Below are positions 43,992-52,030 of a stretch of 64,000 nucleotides of DNA, piece by piece (positions within the stretch are counted from its first letter, which is position 1; every line of letters starts with the position of its first letter). The stretch is from a virus. The position numbers and the translations under genes were made by a program. The stretch is taken from the IMG/VR virus record IMGVR_UViG_2077657010_000001, positions 1 to 64,000 of that record. The stretch is one strand, 5' to 3'. Under the pieces are notes generated by a model. The model did no database searches. It was not told the DNA's origin and worked only from the letters and a program-made list of their open reading frames with translations.

Positions 43992-44261
43992 ATGAAAAAG
44001 CATAACGTTGTATTTGACATTGAAAAAATCAACGCTGTGAAGTACCCAGTCGCCCGTGTAGATGATAATGTCGTCGCCGCGATTGTCGGCGGGGTAGTGT
44101 ATTTCCTATCCGCGTTCATGACGTATGACAAGAAGGCCCAGGATAAAATCAGTGGCCGTGTCATTGCCAAGTATAAACGCACATATGGCGTATCGGGGCT
44201 TGTCGCATTCGAAGAATGCGAGTTAGGCGAGTTAGTTAACAAACTTGAATGTACTGAATAA
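43992..44261 (+). CDS. Hypothetical small protein with one possible membrane segment, 89 aa
   Basis: The start follows AAGGAG, 14 bases after the transglycosylase, so it is probably in the same transcript. Residues about 28-45 (VVAAIVGGVVYFLSAFMT) could form one membrane helix, with a charged segment after it. Position next to a wall enzyme makes a holin or lysis-regulator role possible, but the segment is short and only weakly hydrophobic. The call stays open. Confidence 0.6.
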   Translation: MKKHNVVFDIEKINAVKYPVARVDDNVVAAIVGGVVYFLSAFMTYDKKAQDKISGRVIAKYKRTYGVSGLVAFEECELGELVNKLECTE

Positions 44262-44263
44262 TC

Positions 44264-44295
44264 AGAGAGGTGGGCAAATGCCCACCTCTCTTTTA
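44264..44295 (+). terminator. Rho-independent terminator
   Basis: A perfect 12-bp stem, AGAGAGGTGGGC and GCCCACCTCTCT, is followed by TTTTA. It closes the transglycosylase transcript. Confidence 0.85.
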
Positions 44296-44324
44296 TGTCT
44301 ACCTATTAATCGGAGAATATAATT

Positions 44325-45215
44325 ATGTATTACCCAAAATCATTAGATCATCAACTGCCCACTCAGGTTACGCGCCAAAACCACATTGACAAGCATGCAA
44401 TGCTACGCATCAAAAGAGATGCGACAAACTTATTGTTAGGGGATAGCATCACAGAAAAGTCTGTGCAAGATACATTGCGCCTAATAACGCTGCCAAGTAA
44501 TTCTGCCGATGAGTTATTACCTAGTGATAAAATATGCGGTTACTTGTCGGCACTGCATCGTGAGCTTATATACAATGAGTATACACATGAGCCTGTTGCC
44601 GAGAAAGTAAATCCTAACCAATACAACGGGACGTTCGTCCTTCAAGGTGACGTAGCGCAGTTGATAGACCTTGCTGTGAAGAAAGTCTACGGTTACACTA
44701 AGCTACTTACCGAACCGCCACGTGATTTGATTTCTGCACTTGATCAAATCACTGATATTGTGGTGGAGGATTTAAATGCCGTACTCATCCACAATGAAGC
44801 GATCAGGCGTGTGGTGCTGGATAACGTTCCTATCAAAATGGAATACCTTACAGAGGGTAATTACAATAAGCGCTACACCATTGGCGCACTGGAGCATTTC
44901 AGTTATTGTGCCTACATTGGCGGTAAGATGTATATGGAATATATAGACCCTAACGATTCCAACACACAACCACCCGTAAATTTCAAGGTTCCATTCGCTT
45001 TACCTGAAGTGTACGGTTTGGTTTCACAGTGTGGGAATGACCTATTGAAACTTGCCACTAAATTAGAGTACAGTCAATGCCATCTAAAACCTCTAGTGCC
45101 CTACACGGTAGGTTTTGACAACACTGAAGTCCATAGTAAGTATGACGGTGTCGATGAGCTTAGACATCGCAGACAGTCGTCTAATCGTCGTGGTAATCGT
45201 CGCCGCATGTTTTAA
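44325..45215 (+). CDS. Hypothetical protein with arginine-rich tail, 296 aa
   Basis: The start follows CGGAG. The protein is mainly helical with an aromatic segment (YIGGKMYMEYIDP) and an unusually basic end (RHRRQSSNRRGNRRRMF) that could bind nucleic acid. It is the last gene of its block; its final 123 bases overlap, on the other strand, the extended end of the gene 45093-45890. No family recognised. Confidence 0.7.
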   Translation: MYYPKSLDHQLPTQVTRQNHIDKHAMLRIKRDATNLLLGDSITEKSVQDTLRLITLPSNSADELLPSDKICGYLSALHRELIYNEYTHEPVAEKVNPNQYNGTFVLQGDVAQLIDLAVKKVYGYTKLLTEPPRDLISALDQITDIVVEDLNAVLIHNEAIRRVVLDNVPIKMEYLTEGNYNKRYTIGALEHFSYCAYIGGKMYMEYIDPNDSNTQPPVNFKVPFALPEVYGLVSQCGNDLLKLATKLEYSQCHLKPLVPYTVGFDNTEVHSKYDGVDELRHRRQSSNRRGNRRRMF

Positions 45216-45890
45216 ACAAAAAAAGAGAGGGGGCAATGCCCCCTCTTTATTTTTTGCCTCTAAGGCATCTTTATTATCTTCAAAGACAGATAACAATAAC
45301 TCGTAATCTTCCCTTAACTGCGCATTTTCTTTCTCTAACTGTGTGACTTGTTCAGCCAAAGGTGTGTGACTATTGATTGCCGCACGACGAGAAGCCTCCA
45401 GCTCAACATGCTCCTCATGAGTGAGGGTGCCATCCATAGGCACTGTGGCGAGTTCAACATTCACCATCTCATCGCCAACGCCCGCCGCTTTCTTTACCAT
45501 ACTCGCAACATCTTCGACGATATACTCAATATCCATCGTATTAGGTAATGGCCCCATATCAACGAGTACCAATTTACGTTCATAACGTATACCCGACATA
45601 CCTGGATATGATTCAATATATGTATTAGGGATATACACATACTTATTATCGGAGGATATTAAGGTGACAATTGATGCCCCCTTATCAGTATCCTCTTCGT
45701 ATATCGATGTGCTGATACCTACCGGCTTGTAATACTGTCCGTAGACATCGATGTTCTTTTTTGCAAGCTCATCAATCGTTCGGATGGCATGACAGCGGTA
45801 TGTTGTTTTTTCACGTAGCGTATACGGCTGACTGACAATGAAGATGCCTGTCGCATTGACAGGCGGTGTAACTAATCGACGTTCTGACAT
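45093..45890 (-). CDS. Hypothetical protein, frame runs through the terminator
   Basis: Residues 1-210 look like a normal protein: beta-rich N-terminal half (YKPVGISTSIYEEDTDKGAS, KYVYIPNTYIES) and a coiled coil about 180-215 (EQVTQLEKENAQLREDYELL). After residue about 217 the frame reads straight through the terminator hairpin (KNKEGALPPLFF) and 123 bases antisense to the opposite gene. A TAG lies in the +1 frame just before the hairpin, where the other minus-strand genes here have their stop. The last 50 residues may therefore not exist: either a one-base frameshift is present or the message lacks a stop. It follows gene 45894-47231 and may be a virion protein. Confidence 0.6.
   Translation of the reverse strand: MSERRLVTPPVNATGIFIVSQPYTLREKTTYRCHAIRTIDELAKKNIDVYGQYYKPVGISTSIYEEDTDKGASIVTLISSDNKYVYIPNTYIESYPGMSGIRYERKLVLVDMGPLPNTMDIEYIVEDVASMVKKAAGVGDEMVNVELATVPMDGTLTHEEHVELEASRRAAINSHTPLAEQVTQLEKENAQLREDYELLLSVFEDNKDALEAKNKEGALPPLFFCLKHAATITTTIRRLSAMSKLIDTVILTMDFSVVKTYRVGH
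45217..45256. terminator. Bidirectional terminator between converging genes
   Basis: AGAGGGGGC and GCCCCCTCT pair perfectly around AAT, with an A-run on one side and T-rich sequence on the other. On the minus strand the stem and its T-run lie inside an open frame (45093-45890) that has no stop before them. Confidence 0.9.
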
Positions 45891-45893
45891 ACC

Positions 45894-47231
45894 TTACACT
45901 CCATCTGAGGGCAATACTGCTTCTTCCATGGACGTGCGTGCCAATACGAGATAGAGTACGTTCTCGTAAGAGAATCCTACAAACATTAGTCCGTCACGTT
46001 CAACACGTGCATATTCAACATCTAAGTATGAATATTCATCCATCTCTTCAGCTGCAATCACGGCACCGTAGAGCATATGTACCCAATCAGTGGTACGCTT
46101 ATCCATGCGGTTAAAGTCCCCGCTCATTGTTGGTGTGACAATGTATTTGGGGAAGTAATCGCTAAGCAAATATTTATTGTCGCGGTTTTCAACGCCCCCT
46201 GCAGTGACGAATGCCAGTGACTTATACTGGATTAACGACGACTGTAAATATTTTTTAACATGCCCACTCTTAGGGTACTTTATGTACTTTTGTGCCTTTT
46301 TTAGCACCTCATCATGTGATAGGATCGGGCTATACATCTGTCCACGTGCAGTTTCATCTGGCACACTACGTTTGTACCACATTGGCACAATAACGAATTC
46401 GGTAGATGTAAAGATGTCTGGGAAGACTGGTATCCAATCTTCGCGAACAAATGCAGAATGTGCGAGTATGTACTCCGCAATCGCTTCTTTGATCGCAAGT
46501 GGGTTCTTACCGGCCACCCCGTAAATGGCGACAGACCAAAACGTTTGTCGATGAGTTTCTTTATCTTCACGGTCATACCACGTGTATTCGTTGGTAACAC
46601 GTTCAGAATAAGGATAACCATTGACTTTGTCTGTGGTCTTCTGGTCATGGTCTGGTAAGTTGAATGCGTCAAGTGCAGGGCCAACATACTGTATGGTTTT
46701 CATGAACGTATCGACTGGCTCTACTGGCGGAATGACAACAATTTCATATTCGTCATATTGCGCCTTAAACGCTTCGTCGGCATACCAGATACGGATTTCG
46801 TTTTCTTCTTCACCGTCATCAAGATTCCACGTTAAAAACGATGGCATCCAGTTACCTCGTGCAGAAACAAGACGACCAATCTCAACATCCCCAATACTAT
46901 CAGAAAACTCGGCAAGGAATAATCGGCGGAACTGCTCTGGATCATCAGACAGTGCTCCTGATACTGAGTTGTTATACACCCATTGTGATATCTTTAGGAT
47001 GTGTGTATAATACTTAGCAGGAACGCTAACAATATCCTCTTCTTTCTTACATGAGAATGTGATTAACTCACAGTTTGGCGCATCGTTAATCGTGAAATAT
47101 CCTTTCTCACGTGAGTAAGAAAGCGACATACTTGAGAGCTCACCTAATGGCGAGACGTTTTCTTTGTTACCATCGCTTGGCATGTTATCTGCCAACGCAT
47201 TGATTTCAATGAAACCTTTTATGTTGTACAT
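45894..47231 (-). CDS. Hypothetical, possibly virion protein, 445 aa
   Basis: A large soluble mixed alpha/beta protein, beginning MYNIKGFIEINALADN, with segments such as NWMPSFLTWNLDDGEEENEI and a C-terminal half with YKSLAFVTAGGVENRDNKYL. No enzyme motif, signal peptide or membrane segment. Size, strand (minus, as with spike and fibres) and the neighbouring coiled-coil protein fit a structural role, which is inference only. Confidence 0.7.
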   Translation of the reverse strand: MYNIKGFIEINALADNMPSDGNKENVSPLGELSSMSLSYSREKGYFTINDAPNCELITFSCKKEEDIVSVPAKYYTHILKISQWVYNNSVSGALSDDPEQFRRLFLAEFSDSIGDVEIGRLVSARGNWMPSFLTWNLDDGEEENEIRIWYADEAFKAQYDEYEIVVIPPVEPVDTFMKTIQYVGPALDAFNLPDHDQKTTDKVNGYPYSERVTNEYTWYDREDKETHRQTFWSVAIYGVAGKNPLAIKEAIAEYILAHSAFVREDWIPVFPDIFTSTEFVIVPMWYKRSVPDETARGQMYSPILSHDEVLKKAQKYIKYPKSGHVKKYLQSSLIQYKSLAFVTAGGVENRDNKYLLSDYFPKYIVTPTMSGDFNRMDKRTTDWVHMLYGAVIAAEEMDEYSYLDVEYARVERDGLMFVGFSYENVLYLVLARTSMEEAVLPSDGV

Positions 47232-47298
47232 GTGGGTTCTCCGATTATTACCGTCACATAATAATTATAAATGTTTATTAGCGAAGGAGATTAAACAA

Positions 47299-47712
47299 AT
47301 GGGCTGGGTAAAAATATTGCTACCAATAATCTTAGACTACTTTAAGGAAATACTACTTCCACACAAGGATGCCAAAAAGACAACATTACTTGAACGTGTG
47401 TTGAGTCTTTTGGTCATCATTATGTTCGTGATGTTGTCTATCACAGGTGAACGATTCTTCAGTCTTTATGATCGCATGCAGGTATTGAACCGTGAAGCGG
47501 TTGTCGCCAAGACCAAATATGATGTGGTTCATCGCAAATATTTGGAAATGGTTGAAGAATATAATGGTCTCAGAGCCAAATACCGTTCCCTTCAAGACAA
47601 ACGGTGTGAAGTAGAAGCAACTACATACGATGACGAAGAGGGCGAACATCAATCTAATGACGATGGATTAAAGTCCCTACGTTCAGAAATAATCAACCAC
47701 ATAAACAGTTAG
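47299..47712 (+). CDS. Inner-membrane coiled-coil protein, spanin-like (i-spanin), 137 aa
   Basis: ATG 47299 follows GAAGGAG; an upstream extension to 47164 would run through the divergent promoter region. Residues about 1-25 form an amphipathic stretch (MGWVKILLPIILDYFKEILL) and 30-50 a single membrane helix (VLSLLVIIMFVMLSITG), then a coiled coil about 55-100 (MVEEYNGLRAKYRSLQDKRC) and an acidic tail. This is the topology of an i-spanin (Rz-like): anchored in the inner membrane with a periplasmic coiled coil. The next gene is a lipoprotein, as in Rz/Rz1 pairs. No sequence match to Rz is claimed. Confidence 0.6.
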   Translation: MGWVKILLPIILDYFKEILLPHKDAKKTTLLERVLSLLVIIMFVMLSITGERFFSLYDRMQVLNREAVVAKTKYDVVHRKYLEMVEEYNGLRAKYRSLQDKRCEVEATTYDDEEGEHQSNDDGLKSLRSEIINHINS

Positions 47713-47720
47713 GCTAGCTA

Positions 47721-48239
47721 ATGAAGATTATCACTTCGTTGCTCCTGGCATTGCTTTTGGTAGGGTGCCAACTTCCTGACGCTGTATTTAAGACGCATAA
47801 TCATCGCCTCACTGACGAGGAAGTGGCGCGTATTGTAAATATGGTCAAGGAGGATGGCAATAAGAATGAGGTATTCATGATGGAGTTAAAGGCACCGCCT
47901 GATATTTCCGATTATGAAAACCTGTTGAGCAATGAGCGTGTACTGCGTAAGTATTCTGATCATCTTAATTTATACTTTGAGCAGGTATTCGCTTATACCG
48001 CAACATTCAACCTCTATGCAAAAGAACGTGGGTGGAAGCCTCCTGAGCATCCACCTGTGTGTCGAATTCTTGATATAGATACGTTAGACGAATTACCTCC
48101 ATTTGAGAATGTGGGTGAATCTAAAGACCTTAATTGGCAACTGGCCGATTATATCAAACGTCTTAAAGTGTTCTATGGCCAAGAATCCAATGAACAGGAA
48201 GTAACCAAAATTTTCCAACGTTTTTTATGCGTTTATTAA
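47721..48239 (+). CDS. Lipoprotein, possible o-spanin, 172 aa
   Basis: It has a lipoprotein signal: basic N-terminus, hydrophobic SLLLALL and lipobox LVGC with the cysteine at residue 16. Q follows the cysteine, so outer-membrane sorting is expected. The mature part of about 157 residues is soluble and helical. It lies eight bases after the coiled-coil membrane protein, so the two fit an i-spanin/o-spanin pair for fusing the membranes at lysis. It is much longer than a typical Rz1 and lacks a proline-rich middle, so another envelope role (for example exclusion of other phages) remains possible. Confidence 0.65.
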   Translation: MKIITSLLLALLLVGCQLPDAVFKTHNHRLTDEEVARIVNMVKEDGNKNEVFMMELKAPPDISDYENLLSNERVLRKYSDHLNLYFEQVFAYTATFNLYAKERGWKPPEHPPVCRILDIDTLDELPPFENVGESKDLNWQLADYIKRLKVFYGQESNEQEVTKIFQRFLCVY

Positions 48240-48242
48240 AGT

Positions 48243-48292
48243 AAAAAAAATACAGGCGATGTGGCGTTCTCGCCATGTCCCTGTATTTTTAT
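48243..48292. terminator. Hairpin terminator
   Basis: AAATACAGG pairs with CCTGTATTT, with an inner stem TGGCG/CGCCA. A and T runs flank it on both sides, so it can act in either direction. It follows the spanin-like pair. Confidence 0.8.
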
Positions 48293-48331
48293 ATGCATCT
48301 AGTATCCTTTGAGCAGTAAAAGGAGTACCTC

Positions 48332-49030
48332 ATGTTTGCAACTATAAACCCACCTACCGTCGTCGTTGGGCTGGATGTCGAGACAAAAGCCCTTGTTCCT
48401 AACTCATATATTTTATCCGTTGGACTTGCCGCTTACGACATTAAGACACTACGGTGTGTTGAATTTGCTGAATTCGTTTTCGACCCAAACGACCCAGAGC
48501 AAATTACACGTGCTATCGATAAAAACACCATTGAATGGTGGCACAATCATCAAGATAACAATCCACGTTACCCAACTAAGGCTGTCTTTGAACACACTTG
48601 GGGTGGTACATTGCCATTCTCAACCGGCATGAGTAAATTGGCGTCAATACTTCGACCCTATAGCAAGCGCGATGATGTTGTCATGCCAATGCGTGGCCCT
48701 GACTTTGACATGCCTATTCTCATTAATGCCCTTCAAGAAACAGGCAACCGTAAAGGTGCGCTCTATGCCCGCAATTTAGACTCACACCGTACAGTGGAAA
48801 AGGTCATTGCAAGTTTAGAGTTGCCTGCATTAACTGAAAAAGAAGTTATCGCCAATATTGGTGAGATTAAATTACATACTGCTGGGTTTGATGCTGCTGT
48901 CGAGGCGTACGATACTGCACGAATGTACCATGGCCTGCATCTCATTAAAGAGTTAGGATATGAAAAGACCTACGCTTATTTCGAATCCCTAGCAAGTGGC
49001 GATAGCATTTCATTCCCGAATACAAAATAA
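48332..49030 (+). CDS. DexA-like 3'-5' exonuclease (DEDDh), 232 aa
   Basis: The start follows AAAAGGAG. The DEDDh exonuclease motifs are all present: GLDVETKA (D15, E17), RGPDFDMPIL (second D, about residue 131) and HTAGFDAAVEAYD (H and D about residues 191-196). The segment NTIEWWHNH closely matches T4 exonuclease A (DexA), which has STIEWWKNQ, and T4's RGMSFDFPIL fits the second motif. The length equals DexA (227). DexA degrades single-stranded DNA ends and contributes to host DNA breakdown and recombination. It is co-oriented with and 14 bases upstream of the RNase H gene, so the pair probably serves DNA processing. Confidence 0.88.
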   Translation: MFATINPPTVVVGLDVETKALVPNSYILSVGLAAYDIKTLRCVEFAEFVFDPNDPEQITRAIDKNTIEWWHNHQDNNPRYPTKAVFEHTWGGTLPFSTGMSKLASILRPYSKRDDVVMPMRGPDFDMPILINALQETGNRKGALYARNLDSHRTVEKVIASLELPALTEKEVIANIGEIKLHTAGFDAAVEAYDTARMYHGLHLIKELGYEKTYAYFESLASGDSISFPNTK

Positions 49031-49044
49031 ACAGAGTGACGACA

Positions 49045-50637
49045 ATGCATTACAAATATGCTGTAATATATACTGATGGTGGTGAATATCAGAATATGGC
49101 CGGTGCAGGTATCCACGGATACTTGTTTAATGATTTACCCGCAGTAAGGTTTTCAAAAGTACCTGCGATTATTACACCATCTGGGTATGAACCTAAGCCG
49201 TCAGGTGCGCAACTTAAAGATGAGGCATACAACCCTACTTATAAAGAGTGGGACGTGTCTGTTTCACTACGTGACACCAAAACAGCCATAGCGTCAGGTG
49301 CCGATGTGAAAATTGTTGATGGTTGGTTGCCTTTACCGGGCGGCACATCACAATACGCTGAGCTGACCGCTTTCCTTTGGTTATTCGAACAAACTGAGTT
49401 CACATTCGAACATCTCATTGTGTATAGCGATTCCAATTATCTTGTTAAGGGTATCTACGAGCACCTCAAACAATGGATAAAGCGTGGGTGGAAGAAGCGC
49501 GATGGAATGCCTATTGCAAATCCTGAACTGTGGGTTAAGATCAATGAGGTTGTAAATAACCCAGACTTCTCAGAAAGTCGTGTAGAAAAGATTGCTGCCC
49601 ACAAAGGTCACTATGGTAATGAATGTGCTGACCGAAACGCAACCATGGCACGCTACATGGCAGCTAATGGATACCATGATTGTAAAATCAATATCGCTGA
49701 CGTTCACGACTTCGATTACTGGGAGCCTGTTAAAGATTTCCCACCACTTGCAAGTCAAAAGTGGCTAGTCAGCTTTAATGAACGTATTCGTGATAAAAGC
49801 GAAATTGATGGAGAAGTCTACAACCATTACTTCTTTGCAGACCACACTAAGGAAAACAATCGTCCAGACTTGTTAGCGAAGTTCATTTCTGATGCGAACT
49901 ATTGTCTGTACCTTTGCAAGGAACGGATTAACTTCGTGGATGACATCATCGACAAACACCGTGAGATGATGTGGCGTGGTACGTGTGAGATGTATCAGTC
50001 TGAATTGGTTAATCTTGTTAATATGACCAACTTACAGATGCCTAAAAATCTATGGGAGCTTAAGCGTGGGCCTGCGGGTGCGATGGGTTTGTCTGAAGAC
50101 CGTTGTGAACTAAAAGGGGCTAAGGCTGAAAATGTCATCTCACATGTCATCAATCCACCAAAACTCTCATATCGGGTAGAAGAATACGAACTTCAACACC
50201 GTGAGATTATACAAAGTTATCTGGCTAAGTCTGGTCGCCGCTTTACAGGTGACGATAACTTCCGTCCATTTAATATCGTTGTTAATGACATCACAGACAT
50301 CTTGTATGATGATGCTGTTGATAAGAAAGGGAATGTGTCGGGTAAAGTGTTATCCGATACATATGGGCAAGTGACTCGCATGTTGGATTTCCATGTCCAT
50401 CATCCATATAGTGATAAGACTGCTAAAGTCATCTTAACCTCTAAAGAAGACTTACCAGAGCGTAGCCTTCTCACCAAAATTAAAGATATGAACCCTAAGG
50501 TTTCCATCATCACATGGATACACACTGGGTACAAGATTAATTATGGTACATTGGTCGAGTATGACGACGGAATCGCACTGTGGACGGCATATGGCTCTAC
50601 ACGGGTACTGACTAAGGAAGAGCAAGGTATCGCTTAA
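49045..50637 (+). CDS. RNase H (type 1) with large C-terminal extension, 530 aa
   Basis: I chose ATG 49045; an in-frame GTG lies nine bases earlier. The RNase HI active site is complete: D11 in YTDGG, E106 in QYAELTAF, D129 in YSDSNYLV and D196 in GNECADRNA, with the preceding HKGH of the family. It should remove RNA primers or R-loops. Two features are unusual: about 50 extra residues between D11 and E106, and a C-terminal extension of about 320 residues (about 210-530) with no match I recognise, including a helical part and a beta-like end (DYDDG, ALWTAYGS). Single-domain RNase HI is about 155 residues. Confidence 0.88.
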   Translation: MHYKYAVIYTDGGEYQNMAGAGIHGYLFNDLPAVRFSKVPAIITPSGYEPKPSGAQLKDEAYNPTYKEWDVSVSLRDTKTAIASGADVKIVDGWLPLPGGTSQYAELTAFLWLFEQTEFTFEHLIVYSDSNYLVKGIYEHLKQWIKRGWKKRDGMPIANPELWVKINEVVNNPDFSESRVEKIAAHKGHYGNECADRNATMARYMAANGYHDCKINIADVHDFDYWEPVKDFPPLASQKWLVSFNERIRDKSEIDGEVYNHYFFADHTKENNRPDLLAKFISDANYCLYLCKERINFVDDIIDKHREMMWRGTCEMYQSELVNLVNMTNLQMPKNLWELKRGPAGAMGLSEDRCELKGAKAENVISHVINPPKLSYRVEEYELQHREIIQSYLAKSGRRFTGDDNFRPFNIVVNDITDILYDDAVDKKGNVSGKVLSDTYGQVTRMLDFHVHHPYSDKTAKVILTSKEDLPERSLLTKIKDMNPKVSIITWIHTGYKINYGTLVEYDDGIALWTAYGSTRVLTKEEQGIA

Positions 50638-50647
50638 TGGGGTATAG

Positions 50648-50953
50648 ATGCAATATGACAACAGTAATCTACTGGCGTTAGCACTTACGGTTTATGAAGA
50701 GGGTGTGCCAGTTTATGGCCCTCACGATTGGGTGTGGTATTACCAAGCCGAAGGGTATGGCCCTATCCCCATTCCACATCATGACTTTGGTGTATATGAA
50801 CACCGAGATTATTACATTAGAGTATATCCTGGTGATTGTAATCATGGTGAATGGTCTATAAAGATTTCTTTTGATGGTTCTCATTATAGGGAACTCACTG
50901 ACCATGAGCTATCATTGGCTTGTCTACGTAACCACATCATCCGAAAACTATAA
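50648..50953 (+). CDS. Hypothetical small protein, 101 aa
   Basis: Start ATG 50648, with a GGGGT upstream. The protein is rich in aromatics, prolines and histidines (DWVWYYQAEGYGPIPIPHHD), acidic, and has no membrane segment. It ends 8 bases before a hairpin terminator. No family recognised. Confidence 0.65.
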   Translation: MQYDNSNLLALALTVYEEGVPVYGPHDWVWYYQAEGYGPIPIPHHDFGVYEHRDYYIRVYPGDCNHGEWSIKISFDGSHYRELTDHELSLACLRNHIIRKL

Positions 50954-50961
50954 CCATCTAA

Positions 50962-50995
50962 TAGGGTAGGTCTCGTGCCTACCCTAGTTTATTTT
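50962..50995 (+). terminator. Rho-independent terminator
   Basis: TAGGGTAGG and CCTACCCTA pair perfectly with a 7-base loop, followed by GTTTATTTT. Confidence 0.8.
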
Positions 50996-51001
50996 GGGTA
51001 T

Positions 51002-51017
51002 ATATCACTGTGATGTA
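51002..51017 (+). promoter_or_regulatory. Promoter-like motif ATATATYAYN4RTG, copy 5
   Basis: ATATATCACTGTGATG lies directly after a terminator and just upstream of the next gene. Position is accurate to a base or two. Confidence 0.6.
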
Positions 51018-51025
51018 ATGTAATT

Positions 51026-51364
51026 ATGATGGAGATTATGATGGAGATTAAGATGGTGAAAGATGAGCTCTATATACGCAGTGGTGTGTTAGATGTTGAG
51101 GAAGGAATGGATGTGGAGTGGTGTAACTATGCCACAGGGCTATACCTTGCATGTAATTTGGGACAGTTGCTCCTTCTCAGTAAGTACGCTGGGTATAACC
51201 ACTCGATGTGGCCAGTAGTGGTTAGTACTGTATCACACACACCAACATATCGGGAGTTCTTGGATAGAGTAATCACATACATAGAGCAAACAAACCATGT
51301 ATTGGATAGGGTTGTGGCTAATTACCCACATGGTGTTAAACTTATAGTAATCACGGAGGTATGA
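51026..51364 (+). CDS. Hypothetical protein, 112 aa
   Basis: The start is uncertain: the gene begins with a direct repeat of ATGATGGAGATT, giving five in-frame ATGs within 30 bases. The later ones have the GGAG ribosome sites. The protein has a mildly hydrophobic centre (GLYLACNLGQLLLLSKYAGY) but no clear membrane helix. Single-gene unit behind promoter-like copy 5, coupled to the next gene by its stop. Confidence 0.65.
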   Translation: MMEIMMEIKMVKDELYIRSGVLDVEEGMDVEWCNYATGLYLACNLGQLLLLSKYAGYNHSMWPVVVSTVSHTPTYREFLDRVITYIEQTNHVLDRVVANYPHGVKLIVITEV

Positions 51365-51367
51365 CTA

Positions 51368-51997
51368 TTGCGTGGTTCGTTTATTAATTATTTGTACATC
51401 CCAAGTGGGCGTGTTAAAGATCAAATTAAACGTATGTGGAAAAACGCTTATGACGATAACCATATTCACTTACTACCACTATCTGACCAAATGATGCTCC
51501 AAAGTGTTTATTTGGAGTTCCTTAGCCTTTTGATTTCTTTTATCTTAGACGTTAACCGTAACTTGATAGACATTAATGAGAAGTACGTCTTTGACCACCT
51601 TGTCTTTAATGAGATGAATACTTTTGATAATTACTTTGACAATTACTTCACACAACCTGATGAGTTAATCGAATCTGCAAACGACTTAGGGGATGCAGTA
51701 TTAGATGACTTTAGTAATTTCAACCACCCTGTGGGTGATTTGATATGTATTTATCAGACGACATCCGATATTGAATATGAGCATGAATGGCAGGAGCTGA
51801 TGAATAGGGCAAATAAAAATATGGGTGATTTGTGGTACACCATGAATGACACACATTCACTGTACCGTGAGTTAGAGAGACATCTACATGATGACTTTTC
51901 CCGGCGTGGCATGTACCGAATCACACATCCTATATCCTCGGTTGAGTTCCATCGAGGATGTGCGTCAAAATGCATCATCCGTTTCGATGACAAATAA
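51368..51997 (+). CDS. Hypothetical protein, TTG start, 209 aa
   Basis: No ATG fits the beginning; TTG 51368 lies eight bases after GGAGG and three bases after the preceding stop, so TTG is the probable start. The N-terminal part is helical with a hydrophobic stretch (YLEFLSLLISFILDV). The middle is acidic. The stop is followed by a strong terminator. No family recognised. Confidence 0.65.
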   Translation: MRGSFINYLYIPSGRVKDQIKRMWKNAYDDNHIHLLPLSDQMMLQSVYLEFLSLLISFILDVNRNLIDINEKYVFDHLVFNEMNTFDNYFDNYFTQPDELIESANDLGDAVLDDFSNFNHPVGDLICIYQTTSDIEYEHEWQELMNRANKNMGDLWYTMNDTHSLYRELERHLHDDFSRRGMYRITHPISSVEFHRGCASKCIIRFDDK

Positions 51998-52028
51998 AAA
52001 GAGGGGCACTTACCCCTCTCTTTTTTTT
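51996..52028. terminator. Bidirectional terminator between converging genes
   Basis: AGAGGGG and CCCCTCT form the stem, with an A-run and a T-run on the two sides. Confidence 0.9.
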
Positions 52029-52030
52029 GC

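Noticed and set aside
43992-44261. Firm holin call
   Set aside because: Only one weak membrane segment is present. Position next to a wall enzyme is suggestive but not enough.
47164-47298. 45-codon extension of the spanin-like membrane protein
   Set aside because: It overlaps the start of the opposite gene and the divergent promoter region. ATG 47299 has a strong ribosome site and begins the amphipathic helix.
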